A DNA stretch of 20,474 nt from Chloroflexota bacterium (GTDB lineage: Bacteria; Chloroflexota; Anaerolineae; Caldilineales; Caldilineaceae), in NCBI GenBank assembly GCA_003451595.1, contig DMDA01000130.1, forward strand, positions 55,411 to 75,884. The letters run 5' to 3'. Both the position numbers and the translations under genes were made by a program. Of this stretch, positions 8,104-15,251 are shown piece after piece (within the stretch, counting starts at the first letter, position 1; each line of letters opens with the position of its first letter). The notes under the pieces are model-generated. The model saw only the letters and a program-made list of their open reading frames with translations, had not been told where the DNA came from and did no database searches.

Positions 8104-8136
8104 ATCTTCCCGGAAGCTCAGAGCTTCCGGGAAGAT
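8104..8136. repeat. Perfect 16-bp inverted repeat with a one-base centre
   Basis: ATCTTCCCGGAAGCTC (8104-8119), a single A, then its exact reverse complement (8121-8136). It lies 34 bases downstream of the chagasin-repeat gene stop and could end that transcript, but no T tract follows on either strand. A dispersed palindromic element is an alternative. As DNA it could form a cruciform. Confidence 0.6.
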
Positions 8137-8169
8137 GAGCAAAGTCTATTTGTGTTGTCTATCAGATTA

Positions 8170-10446
8170 CTACTTTACCGCTACCTGCGCAGTGTACACT
8201 TTCTCGGGGGTAGCGCTGCCTGGTGGGAAGAGGCCGATCTCCAGATCGACGACGCCGGGCGTCAGCGCGCGCAAGACAAAGCGCTGCACACCGCCGGCGC
8301 CTGTCATGCCTTCCGTCGCTGGCGCCTCCGCAAAGCCACTATCTGGCTGCAGGCGCAGCACCGCGCCGTCGTTGGCGATGAGCGTCCACGCATAGCCGGT
8401 GCTGGGGTTGTTTGCCAACTCGACCACTAGTACATCGCCCGCCGCCATGTCGATGCGCTTGCCTGCATCTGCGTCCGTAAGCGTGACCGTGTTGCCGGTT
8501 AACGACGCAGGATCAACAATCGTGACGTTGAAATCGAGTGTGCGGTCTGGGGCGTCGGCGCCGGGGGCGTACTCGCCGATCTGCACGGTTGCCTCCCCTG
8601 CGGCTTTCGCCAGGAAGCGGAAGGTGTCGACACCGCCGGCTCCGGGCAGGTCGGCGCTGGTCGCGTAAACCGGTTCGCCTGCTGTTGGCAACAGGGCGGC
8701 ATTCGTGCTCACCACACGCCAATCGTAGCCGGTGGTGGGGTTGGCTTCCAGGCGCACGACCAGTGTATCGCCGGTGACCAGCGTGAACGTTCCGCCTGCA
8801 TCCGCTGCGGTTGCGGCAACGGCGCCGCTGGCGCCCGGTTCGCGTGGCGGTACGACAACGGTGAGCGAGTAACCTGCTGCCTCTGTCGTGCCATCGGCGT
8901 TGACGAAATCGAAGCGCAGGTCGGCAGTTCCGCTCTCCACCCCCAGGAAATAACGGTGAAAGCGCGCTTTGGCGTCATCGCCCTCACCCGGATCGCGCCG
9001 CCAATCGCCCAGTGGCTGTACAACCATCGGGTCGCTCTGCACCAGCACCCACTCGCCGTCCGCAGCGCCTTCAAGCGCCACCGACAAGACGCCGCCAGGC
9101 AGCAGGCCGACGGTCTGCCCGTTCTCGTCCATCCCGACGGTGATCGAGGCGTCATCGCCTGACCACCTGTTGAGCGCCTCGATGGTGACAGCAAAGGTTT
9201 GCGCCGGCTCGACGTCCGTCTCCCAGGGGCGGCTGTTGACAAGCTCCAAGTCAACGACGCCCGGCGCCATCACCTGGAAGGTAAATGTCTCAGCGCCGCC
9301 AGCCCCGACTGCATCGGTAGCGGGCGTGAAGCTACTGCCGAGCGGACGCAGGATCGACTCGTCATTGGCGATGACCTGCCAGACGTAACCGGTGGTCGGA
9401 TTACCAGGGAGCGTCACCTCGACCTGGCCGCCTGCTGCGACCTGCACCGCGCCGCCGTTGTCCGCCGTGGTGATTGTGAGCTGCGCCTTTGGCATGGTGA
9501 GCACTCTGGGCATGGTCACCGGCGTCGTAAAATTGGCATGGGCAAGCAATTTCCAGTCGCCGTCGATCTGCTGGAAGACGGTCAGGCGCGGCGCCGGCGG
9601 GTCGAGTTTGCCAGCCTCCGGCTTGGAGCCTGTACGCACGGTATAGCTTGCAACCAGCATATCGCCGGCGTGCGTCACCTTCAGGTCATTCACTTCATAG
9701 GCAGCAAAGCGGGGAAGATTGTCGAGATAGTCGCTGGCGTCGAAGCGCTCGCCGCTGGCGCGCACGAGCTGGAAAGCTGGCGAGAGCAACGCTTCCAGCG
9801 TTGCCGTGTCGCCGTCGCGCAGCGCATCGAAGTATTGCGTGACCAATTGCTTGCCCAACGCCAGGTCCTCATCAGCCGTGTTGGCGGCGGTGACGTCGCC
9901 AACGCCGGGCGTGACCACCACGCCCAACTGGTACGCCTGCGTCTCCTCGCCAAAGTTGATGACCTTGAAAGTGTATTCCTGGCTGACAGGTACGATCTGG
10001 TCGAAGCTGCTGGCGCCAGCGTGGTCAGTCTGGAGCGGGTCGCCGTCGGCGCCGACAACAGTGAGCACGAAGCCGGTGTCGCCAGGGAGAATCGTCGCCT
10101 GCACCGATGAACCTGCTTCAATGGTCAGCACGTAGCTCATCATGCCTTGTGGGTCAAGCGCGCCTTCGGCAACGGCGACGCCCTCCGCGTCGAGTGTGAG
10201 CGCAACAGGCGTAGGCTCCTGAACCGCTGCCGTCGCCTCAAGCGTGACGCTGAAAGCATCCTCTGCGCCTTCACCTGCATTTGTGTTGGTGAAACGCACT
10301 GTGGTCTCACTGGGCGCTAGGCCAGCCTCATCCGGCGCGAGAAACGCCACATCCTGGGCGTGAAGCAGCCCAGTCATGGGCGGCAACGTCACCATCAGCA
10401 ACGCCAGGATCAGCGCGACGCCAATCCACATCGTGTTGTGTCTCAT
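8170..10446 (-). CDS. Secreted protein with NTF2-like domain and chagasin (I42) repeats
   Basis: A 758-residue exported protein with a signal peptide (about 1-30, likely cleaved after LLHA). Residues 35-180 form a beta-rich segment, and 195-305 an NTF2/SnoaL-like cone domain. Three chagasin-type modules follow, at about 321-423, 544-644 and 653-757. Each has the binding loop NPTTGY or NPSTGY followed by W (349-356, 569-576, 680-686) and a GAGG loop; the first also has RPWE (406-409). A fourth region (about 432-532) is degenerate and lacks NPTTG. Chagasin/ICP proteins inhibit papain-family cysteine peptidases, so a multi-headed inhibitor outside the cell is the natural guess, not shown. AGGAGG lies 5 bases before the ATG. 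The lone-gene layout and hairpins on both sides suggest a separate unit. Confidence 0.85.
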   Translation of the reverse strand: MRHNTMWIGVALILALLMVTLPPMTGLLHAQDVAFLAPDEAGLAPSETTVRFTNTNAGEGAEDAFSVTLEATAAVQEPTPVALTLDAEGVAVAEGALDPQGMMSYVLTIEAGSSVQATILPGDTGFVLTVVGADGDPLQTDHAGASSFDQIVPVSQEYTFKVINFGEETQAYQLGVVVTPGVGDVTAANTADEDLALGKQLVTQYFDALRDGDTATLEALLSPAFQLVRASGERFDASDYLDNLPRFAAYEVNDLKVTHAGDMLVASYTVRTGSKPEAGKLDPPAPRLTVFQQIDGDWKLLAHANFTTPVTMPRVLTMPKAQLTITTADNGGAVQVAAGGQVEVTLPGNPTTGYVWQVIANDESILRPLGSSFTPATDAVGAGGAETFTFQVMAPGVVDLELVNSRPWETDVEPAQTFAVTIEALNRWSGDDASITVGMDENGQTVGLLPGGVLSVALEGAADGEWVLVQSDPMVVQPLGDWRRDPGEGDDAKARFHRYFLGVESGTADLRFDFVNADGTTEAAGYSLTVVVPPREPGASGAVAATAADAGGTFTLVTGDTLVVRLEANPTTGYDWRVVSTNAALLPTAGEPVYATSADLPGAGGVDTFRFLAKAAGEATVQIGEYAPGADAPDRTLDFNVTIVDPASLTGNTVTLTDADAGKRIDMAAGDVLVVELANNPSTGYAWTLIANDGAVLRLQPDSGFAEAPATEGMTGAGGVQRFVLRALTPGVVDLEIGLFPPGSATPEKVYTAQVAVK

Positions 10447-10480
10447 GCGAACCTCCTATTCGTGCGCTTCCGGTGAGTAG

Positions 10481-10512
10481 TGCACGGAGATTCCGTGCAA
10501 GATTCCGTGCAA
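10481..10512. promoter_or_regulatory. Tandem and inverted repeat in the leader of the chagasin-repeat gene
   Basis: A 12-base unit GATTCCGTGCAA is repeated exactly twice (10489-10500 and 10501-10512). The first copy also forms an inverted repeat with TGCACGGA (10481-10488). It sits 35-66 bases upstream of the start codon, where it could be an operator or a leader hairpin. The rest of the gap 10513-10650 shows no gene or convincing promoter. Confidence 0.4.
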
Positions 10513-10650
10513 GATGCACAGAAAAACCTGGCCGCAGCAACTACAATCAACCGCTGCTCTACGCTGCCCGCATTGGGCTGGCGGAAGAATCTGCGTAGAC
10601 GACTGAATTATGCTGGAAATTGACGGTGAAAGCAGTGTAGAGGCGCTTGT

Positions 10651-10705
10651 ACAGAAATAAAAGCCGAAGTCAAAAGACGAGCATTTCGGCGCATCTTTTG
10701 ACTTC
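10651..10705 (-). terminator. Intrinsic terminator after the SH3-domain gene
   Basis: On the minus strand GAAGTCAAAAGA (10705-10694) pairs perfectly over 12 bp with TCTTTTGACTTC (10677-10666), across a 16-base loop. It is followed by GGC and TTTTATTTC. The position, about 57 bases after the stop codon at 10762, and the T-rich tail fit a Rho-independent terminator. Confidence 0.75.
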
Positions 10706-10761
10706 CAACGTAGGTTTTCTCGACCTATTTCGCCAAATCCCAAGAAAGCGTCAAACAACGA

Positions 10762-11694
10762 TTAGCCACCACGGCAAGGGGCGCAATCGGCGTCATCTGG
10801 GTTAGTGCAGTCAGCGAAACTCGGTTCGTTTGGGTTCCGGCATAACCCGCCGCCACCACCGCCACCATTGCCGCCGGAACCACCGCCACCGCCAGCGCCG
10901 CCGCCGCCGCCGCCGCCGCCAGTGCTGCACTTCGGTCCCACGTCGATCGGCGCGCTTGCCCCAGAGACCCACCCAATGAACTGACCATTGGCGCGCACGG
11001 CGATGCGGGCAACCGCTTCGGTGTTGCATTGCACGTTGAACGGTTCACCCCACGTCAGGAAGGGGCCATCCTGCACCACCTGTCCCGGCTCGGCGACAAA
11101 AGTTCGATAGGGCGTGCTATCTCCCTTGTAGAAGAGCAAAATGTCGGTGTACCAATCCACACCGTTGAGTTGCCCCTGATCGCCGTACCACTGCCAGCGA
11201 AACCGGCCATTATTGAAGTCCACCAGCGACGGCGCCTCGACCTGGATGTCGGGCAGCGACGGCGCGGCAGGTTGGGGCGCCTGCTGTGGACGCGGCGCTG
11301 GTTGCGCCGCTGGCTGGCGCACGGGCGTGGGCTGCGCCGCCACAGGCGGCTTTTGGCCATCGAGCTGTACATAGTTGGCGCTGATCCAGGCAAGGCCCAC
11401 CGGCGCCGCCGGGTAGCGAATCAGGTACCAGCTACCACTACGCCCGACGACGGCCACGCGCTCTCCGTTGGATATTTTGCCCAGGATACGCCCATTGACG
11501 CCCGGAGCATCGCGCACGTTAACGCGTGGGGCGCCCACCACCGTGCCGCCAAAGACAAGAAAGCCACCTGTGCTTGCATTCTGCGCGGGGGGGGAAGCCG
11601 TCACCGGCGCCGCCGGCATGATCGCCAGCAACATCAACAACAGCAAAGTTAGCGCGGTGAAACGCGCATGGCGATGTGCAAAGATACTGGACAT
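10762..11694 (-). CDS. Secreted SH3-domain protein with polyglycine and cysteine-rich tail
   Basis: A 310-residue exported protein with a signal peptide (1-33, cleavage likely after PVTA). A bacterial SH3 domain (about 50-112) contains VNVRDAPGVNGRILGKISNGE and GLAWISANYVQLDG. A Pro/Gln/Ala-rich linker (115-148) and a beta-rich domain with RWQWYGDQGQLNG (about 150-256) follow, then a run of about 25 mostly glycine residues (259-283). The end has four cysteines (285, 296, 304, 307) in an Asp/Asn/Pro-rich tail ending CAPCRGG. Bacterial SH3 domains commonly bind cell-wall peptides or glycans, so a cell-surface role is likely (inference). The ATG at 11694 is chosen because AAGGA lies 8 bases upstream and the signal peptide then begins normally; the frame is open to 11763. 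Confidence 0.82.
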   Translation of the reverse strand: MSSIFAHRHARFTALTLLLLMLLAIMPAAPVTASPPAQNASTGGFLVFGGTVVGAPRVNVRDAPGVNGRILGKISNGERVAVVGRSGSWYLIRYPAAPVGLAWISANYVQLDGQKPPVAAQPTPVRQPAAQPAPRPQQAPQPAAPSLPDIQVEAPSLVDFNNGRFRWQWYGDQGQLNGVDWYTDILLFYKGDSTPYRTFVAEPGQVVQDGPFLTWGEPFNVQCNTEAVARIAVRANGQFIGWVSGASAPIDVGPKCSTGGGGGGGGAGGGGGSGGNGGGGGGGLCRNPNEPSFADCTNPDDADCAPCRGG

Positions 11695-11881
11695 ACGCTT
11701 TTCCTTCCCAGGCATGAAAACTGAACCGGCGCAATGCTCCATCATGAGCCTTACAGCGTCCACCGCGTGCAGGCCACAAGGAAGAGACTACTATTGTGAA
11801 AGGCCAATATGTTGCGAGGTCGACTGCGCATTGTGCCCCATACGATACCACCGATCGCGATGCGCGGCAAAGCTAAACCGC

Positions 11882-12511
11882 TCACACTGCGCGCTTTGCG
11901 ATCACACATAGCCAGTCGTTCCGGCGTTCTTCCGCCACCTGTGTCAGTCCATGCCAGCCAAGCCGCGCCCGAATCTCCGGTCCCTGCATGTGCAGAATGC
12001 CGGAGAGGATGAGCAGGCCGCCGGGCGTCACCACATCCGCCAACCCTTGCGCAAAGAAATCAACCAGCACGTGCGCCAGAATATTGGCGACCACCAGCGG
12101 CGCCTGCGTGATGCCGAAACGCCCTGCTATGACCTCGGCCAGCGATCCCTGCTCCACTTGCACGCTGGCAGCTACACCATTGCGCGCCACATTGGCGCGG
12201 GCAATCTGTACTGCGGCGGCATCGATCTCCACGGCCAGGACTGGCGCTGCACCCAACTTTGCCGCTGCGATTGCCAGAATCCCCGTGCCCGAGCCCAGGT
12301 CGATCAGCGCGCCGGGGCGGGTGTGTCGCGCCAACGCCGCCAGGCAAAGTTGGGTTGTCGGATGCGCGCCGTCGCCGAAGGCGCCGCCAGCCTCGATCGT
12401 CATCACGATCTGACCGGCTTCCGGCGTCACAGTTAGCTCAGGCGGCGCCACCAACACGCGCGCGCCGATGCGGTGCAGCGTAGCTGCAGTCGCGTGGTGC
12501 ATGGAATTCAT
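11882..12511 (-). CDS. PrmA-like methyltransferase without the N-terminal domain
   Basis: A 209-residue class I SAM-dependent methyltransferase matching the catalytic domain of ribosomal protein L11 methyltransferase PrmA. Visible are the entry motif GGAFGDGAHPTTQLCL (42-57; PrmA usually has FGTGTHPTT), the SAM loop DLGSGTGILA (71-80), the acidic residue E95, ANIL (142-145) and LILSGIL. Full PrmA is about 250-310 residues with an N-terminal L11-recognition domain; here only about 35 residues precede the catalytic part, so the target may be L11 or another protein. No clear ribosome-binding site is seen before the ATG at 12511; a second ATG at 12502 is possible. It is divergent from the SOS-promoter gene and could share its operator. 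Confidence 0.78.
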   Translation of the reverse strand: MNSMHHATAATLHRIGARVLVAPPELTVTPEAGQIVMTIEAGGAFGDGAHPTTQLCLAALARHTRPGALIDLGSGTGILAIAAAKLGAAPVLAVEIDAAAVQIARANVARNGVAASVQVEQGSLAEVIAGRFGITQAPLVVANILAHVLVDFFAQGLADVVTPGGLLILSGILHMQGPEIRARLGWHGLTQVAEERRNDWLCVIAKRAV

Positions 12512-12533
12512 GTTCAGAACACCCAGGCATTGC

Positions 12534-12562
12534 TTGACATTAGAACATTTGTTCTATACAAT
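12534..12562 (+). promoter_or_regulatory. Sigma70 promoter with LexA/SOS box in the spacer
   Basis: TTGACA (12534-12539) and TACAAT (12557-12562) are separated by 17 bases, and within the spacer lies TAGAAC-ATTT-GTTCTA (12541-12556). Its core GAAC-N4-GTTC is the LexA operator of Gram-positive-type bacteria, with perfectly inverted 6-base arms. A repressor bound here would cover both boxes, so the downstream FtsK-like gene should be silent until DNA damage. The divergent methyltransferase gene starts 23 bases away and might be affected too. Confidence 0.75.
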
Positions 12563-12587
12563 CGAGTTTACGGAGGTAATGGGACAC

Positions 12588-13649
12588 ATGAAACCGGATC
12601 GCGCCTGGTTGGAGCAGAGCGCCGACCAGATCGAAGCAATTCTAGCACAACACAAGGCAAGCGGACAGGTATTGGGGGGCGTGGTGACGCCGCGCTTTAT
12701 TCAGTTCTGCGTACAACCAGGGCCAGCAGTACGCGTCAAGCGTATCGTGGCGCTGGCCGAGGAGATCGCGCTGGGGCTGGGCTGCCCAACAGTGCGCATT
12801 GCGCGCAGCGGTGCGTACGTGCACGTGGAGTTGCCCCGTAACCTGGAGGAGCCGGTGCGACTGTTGCAGCTCAACGCCTCACTGGGGACGGCGCCGCCGC
12901 ATACAGCCATCCTGGGGCTGGAAGAAGCAGGGCAGCCGCTATTGTTGCGTCTGCCTGCGCCAGATGTCGTGCACATCCTGATCGCCGGGACGACCGGCAG
13001 CGGCAAGAGCGCGCTGGCGCGGACGATCCTGGCGTCGCTTGCCCTCAACAACGATGCCAAGTTGCTGCGGCTGGTGCTCATTGACCCAAAAGGGCGCGGC
13101 TTTGCGCCGCTCAGCCGCCTGCCGCACGTCGAGGGTGGGATGATTGCCGACACAGAAGCGGCGGTGCGACAACTACGGTTGCTGGTGCGCGAGATGGAGC
13201 GCCGCGACAGCGAACACGTCAGCACGCCGCTGATCGTCGTCGCGATCGACGAGCTGGCCGATTTGTTGCAGACTGGCGGCAAGCCCGTCGAGACCGCCAT
13301 TGCGCGGCTGGCGCAGCGCGGGCGCGAAGCGGGTGTGCATCTCCTGGCGTGTACACAAAAGCCGACGGCCAGCCTCATTGGCAGCGCGATGAAGGCGAAT
13401 TTCCCGGTGCGCTTGGTCGGCGCCGTTGCCAGCCGCGACGAAGCGCGCCACGCCACCGGCATTGCCGACAGCGGCGCTGAAAAGCTGGCCGGACGCGGCG
13501 ACTTCTTGTTGGTGACAAAAGGCGAGGCGCTGCGCTTTCAAGCGGCATGGATCAGCGATGAGGAATGCCGTGCGCTGGGCGCCAGGAAGGCGGATCAGCC
13601 AACCGCTACACAGCTGGGCTGGCGTTCACACAGAAAGGAGTCATCATGA
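12588..13649 (+). CDS. Short soluble FtsK/SpoIIIE-family DNA translocase-like ATPase
   Basis: A 353-residue RecA-fold ATPase of the FtsK/SpoIIIE type. Visible are an alpha-domain-like segment with GPAVRVKRIVALAEEIALGLG (45-65), Walker A GTTGSGKS (134-141), LIDPKGRGF (164-172), Walker B IVVAIDELADLL (216-227), and RLAQRGREAGVHLLACTQKP. It lacks the N-terminal membrane helices and C-terminal gamma domain of full-length FtsK (over 700 residues), so it may pump DNA or act as a regulated motor with a partner. The ATG at 12588 is chosen because GGAGG lies 11 bases upstream and it follows the promoter directly; the open frame runs back to 12468, across the promoter. The next gene overlaps it by 4 bp and may encode its membrane anchor. 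Control by LexA is predicted from the operator. Confidence 0.82.
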   Translation: MKPDRAWLEQSADQIEAILAQHKASGQVLGGVVTPRFIQFCVQPGPAVRVKRIVALAEEIALGLGCPTVRIARSGAYVHVELPRNLEEPVRLLQLNASLGTAPPHTAILGLEEAGQPLLLRLPAPDVVHILIAGTTGSGKSALARTILASLALNNDAKLLRLVLIDPKGRGFAPLSRLPHVEGGMIADTEAAVRQLRLLVREMERRDSEHVSTPLIVVAIDELADLLQTGGKPVETAIARLAQRGREAGVHLLACTQKPTASLIGSAMKANFPVRLVGAVASRDEARHATGIADSGAEKLAGRGDFLLVTKGEALRFQAAWISDEECRALGARKADQPTATQLGWRSHRKESS

Positions 13650-14035
13650 AGCAAACCCTCTTGTTGGCGATGATCGTGGTCGGCAGCGTGGCCGTCTGGC
13701 GTTTGGGCAGCCGATTGAGCGCGGACGCCGTCGGTCTGGCGTTGGGGGTGTTGTTAGGCGTGCTGGCAAGCATTCCTGCGTCGCTGCTGATCCTGGTAAG
13801 TAGCCGGCGTCGGGAAGCGTCAGACGATGAGGCGCACTGGACGGAGCCGCCACAGGAGCACATGCCGCTCTACCAACCTCCCGTGATCGTTCTGGCAGGT
13901 CCGGGTGCGCCGCTGCCAGCGCAGCAGTTGCCCATGCCGACGCACCCCACTGCGCCCCCGATCCATGGCTGGTCAGGGACAACGGGCGCGCGTCAGTTCA
14001 AAATCGTGGGCGAGGAAGAGCACTGGTTAGGGTAG
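13646..14035 (+). CDS. Small two-helix membrane protein coupled to the FtsK-like gene
   Basis: A 129-residue protein with two predicted membrane helices (about 3-20 and 28-52), a basic SRRR stop-transfer, then a hydrophilic, proline-rich tail (60-129) containing YQPPVIVLAGPGAPLPAQQLP and ending in QFKIVGEEEHWLG. No known family was recognised. The ATG overlaps the stop of the ATPase gene (ATGA), with AAGGAG 5 bases upstream inside the end of that gene, so the two are translationally coupled and probably act together. A role in tethering the soluble ATPase to the membrane is an inference. The gap of 88 bases to the next gene shows no clear terminator. Confidence 0.7.
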   Translation: MKQTLLLAMIVVGSVAVWRLGSRLSADAVGLALGVLLGVLASIPASLLILVSSRRREASDDEAHWTEPPQEHMPLYQPPVIVLAGPGAPLPAQQLPMPTHPTAPPIHGWSGTTGARQFKIVGEEEHWLG

Positions 14036-14123
14036 CTGTGATACACTACGCACGATGGTGATGCTCTTTGCGGCCTGCGTGCTTGTGCGCCGGCATCGAT
14101 CTCAGTCGATAAGGTGACGGTTG

Positions 14124-15251
14124 ATGCGCGTCCTCTACCTCTACAAAGACTACTTCCCCGTGCTTGGCGGCATTGAAAATCACATCAAGATGTTGGCGGA
14201 GGGGCTGCGCACCTGCGGCGTCGAGACACAGGTGCTGGTCACCAACACCATCAACCGCACGGTGGCGGCGCATATTGAGGGCGTGCCAGTGCTCAAGACG
14301 GCGCGGCAAATCAACGTGTCATCGGCGCCGGTCAGTCTGCCCTTCTTTCCGGCGGTGCGGCGGCTGGAGGAGGGCGTCGACATTGCGCATTTACACATGC
14401 CGTACCCGCCGGGTGAATTGGGGCAGCTATTGCTTGGGCGCAGCAGGCGTCTGGTGGCGACCTATCACAGCGACATCGTGCGGCAACGGGTGTTGGGCGC
14501 ACTGTATCGCCCCTTTCTCTGGCAGGTGCTACGCCGCGCCAACCTGATCGCCGTCTCCAATCCGGTCTATATTCAGGATTCGCCCTTTTTGCGCCACTAT
14601 ACCGCTAAGTGCCGCGTCATCCACTTCGGCATCGATCTGGAACGCTTTGCCGCGACTACGGCAGTGCAAGAGCGGGCCGCCGCCTGGCGCGCGCGCTATG
14701 CTGGGAAGGCGCTGTTACTTTTTGTGGGGCGGCTGCGTCACTACAAAGGCATCAACGTATTGGTGGAAGCCATGCGCGATGTGACCAACGCCCACGCGCT
14801 GATTGTCGGCATCGGGCCGATGGAGGCGGCCTGGCGTGCACAGGCGCAGGCAATGGGCGTCACCGATCGCGTCACTTTTCTGGGCGAACTGAATGATGCC
14901 GACGTCGTGGCGCTCTATCATGCCGCTGATCTCTTCGTGCTGCCCTCCACCAATCGCGCCGAGACGTTAGGCATCGTGCAGCTCGAAGCAATGGCGTGTG
15001 GGCTACCCGTGATCTGTACAGAACTGGGCACGGGCACCTCCTATGTAAACCAGCACGGCGTCACCGGTCTGGTCGTCCCACCCCGTGACCCGGCAGCACT
15101 GGCGGCAGCGATTCGCCAGTTGGCAGCGCATCCTGACCAGCGGATGCACATGGGCGCCGCTGGGCGTCAGCGCGTCGAACAGGAGTTTGCGCGTGAGGTC
15201 ATGCTTGCGCGTGTGTTGGACTTTTATCGTGAGGCGCTGGAACGTCCATGA
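14124..15251 (+). CDS. GT4 family glycosyltransferase
   Basis: A 375-residue retaining glycosyltransferase with the GT-B fold, predicted to add a sugar from a nucleotide donor to a glycan or lipid-linked acceptor at the cytoplasmic face. Seen are the N-terminal LGGIENHIKMLAEGL (14-28), HLHMPYPPGELG (89-100), the phosphate-binding FVGRLRHYKGINVLVEAM (200-217), and the EX7E motif E280-TLGIVQL-E288 in the donor domain. The exact sugar cannot be told from sequence. AAGGTGA precedes the ATG at a normal distance; a TTG at 14121 would add one residue. The stop overlaps the start of a second GT4 gene, so both belong to one glycan operon. Confidence 0.88.
   Translation: MRVLYLYKDYFPVLGGIENHIKMLAEGLRTCGVETQVLVTNTINRTVAAHIEGVPVLKTARQINVSSAPVSLPFFPAVRRLEEGVDIAHLHMPYPPGELGQLLLGRSRRLVATYHSDIVRQRVLGALYRPFLWQVLRRANLIAVSNPVYIQDSPFLRHYTAKCRVIHFGIDLERFAATTAVQERAAAWRARYAGKALLLFVGRLRHYKGINVLVEAMRDVTNAHALIVGIGPMEAAWRAQAQAMGVTDRVTFLGELNDADVVALYHAADLFVLPSTNRAETLGIVQLEAMACGLPVICTELGTGTSYVNQHGVTGLVVPPRDPAALAAAIRQLAAHPDQRMHMGAAGRQRVEQEFAREVMLARVLDFYREALERP

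Noticed and set aside
9199..10110. Long open frame on the plus strand opposite the chagasin-repeat gene
   Set aside because: It is antisense to a clear protein with signal peptide and NPTTGY motifs; such frames arise from GC-rich codon bias.
10456..10758. A 100-codon open frame on the minus strand between the SH3 and chagasin-repeat genes
   Set aside because: It runs through an intrinsic terminator and the repeat leader, has no ribosome-binding site and no recognisable protein features.
10853..10923. GCC/CCG triplet run, as a possible microsatellite or CRISPR-like array
   Set aside because: It is the polyglycine codon run of the SH3-domain protein; no spacer-repeat structure exists here or elsewhere in the window.
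12468..12587. Longer N terminus for the FtsK-like protein
   Set aside because: It would place the start codon upstream of the promoter and LexA box and overlap the divergent methyltransferase gene; the ATG at 12588 has a GGAGG site.
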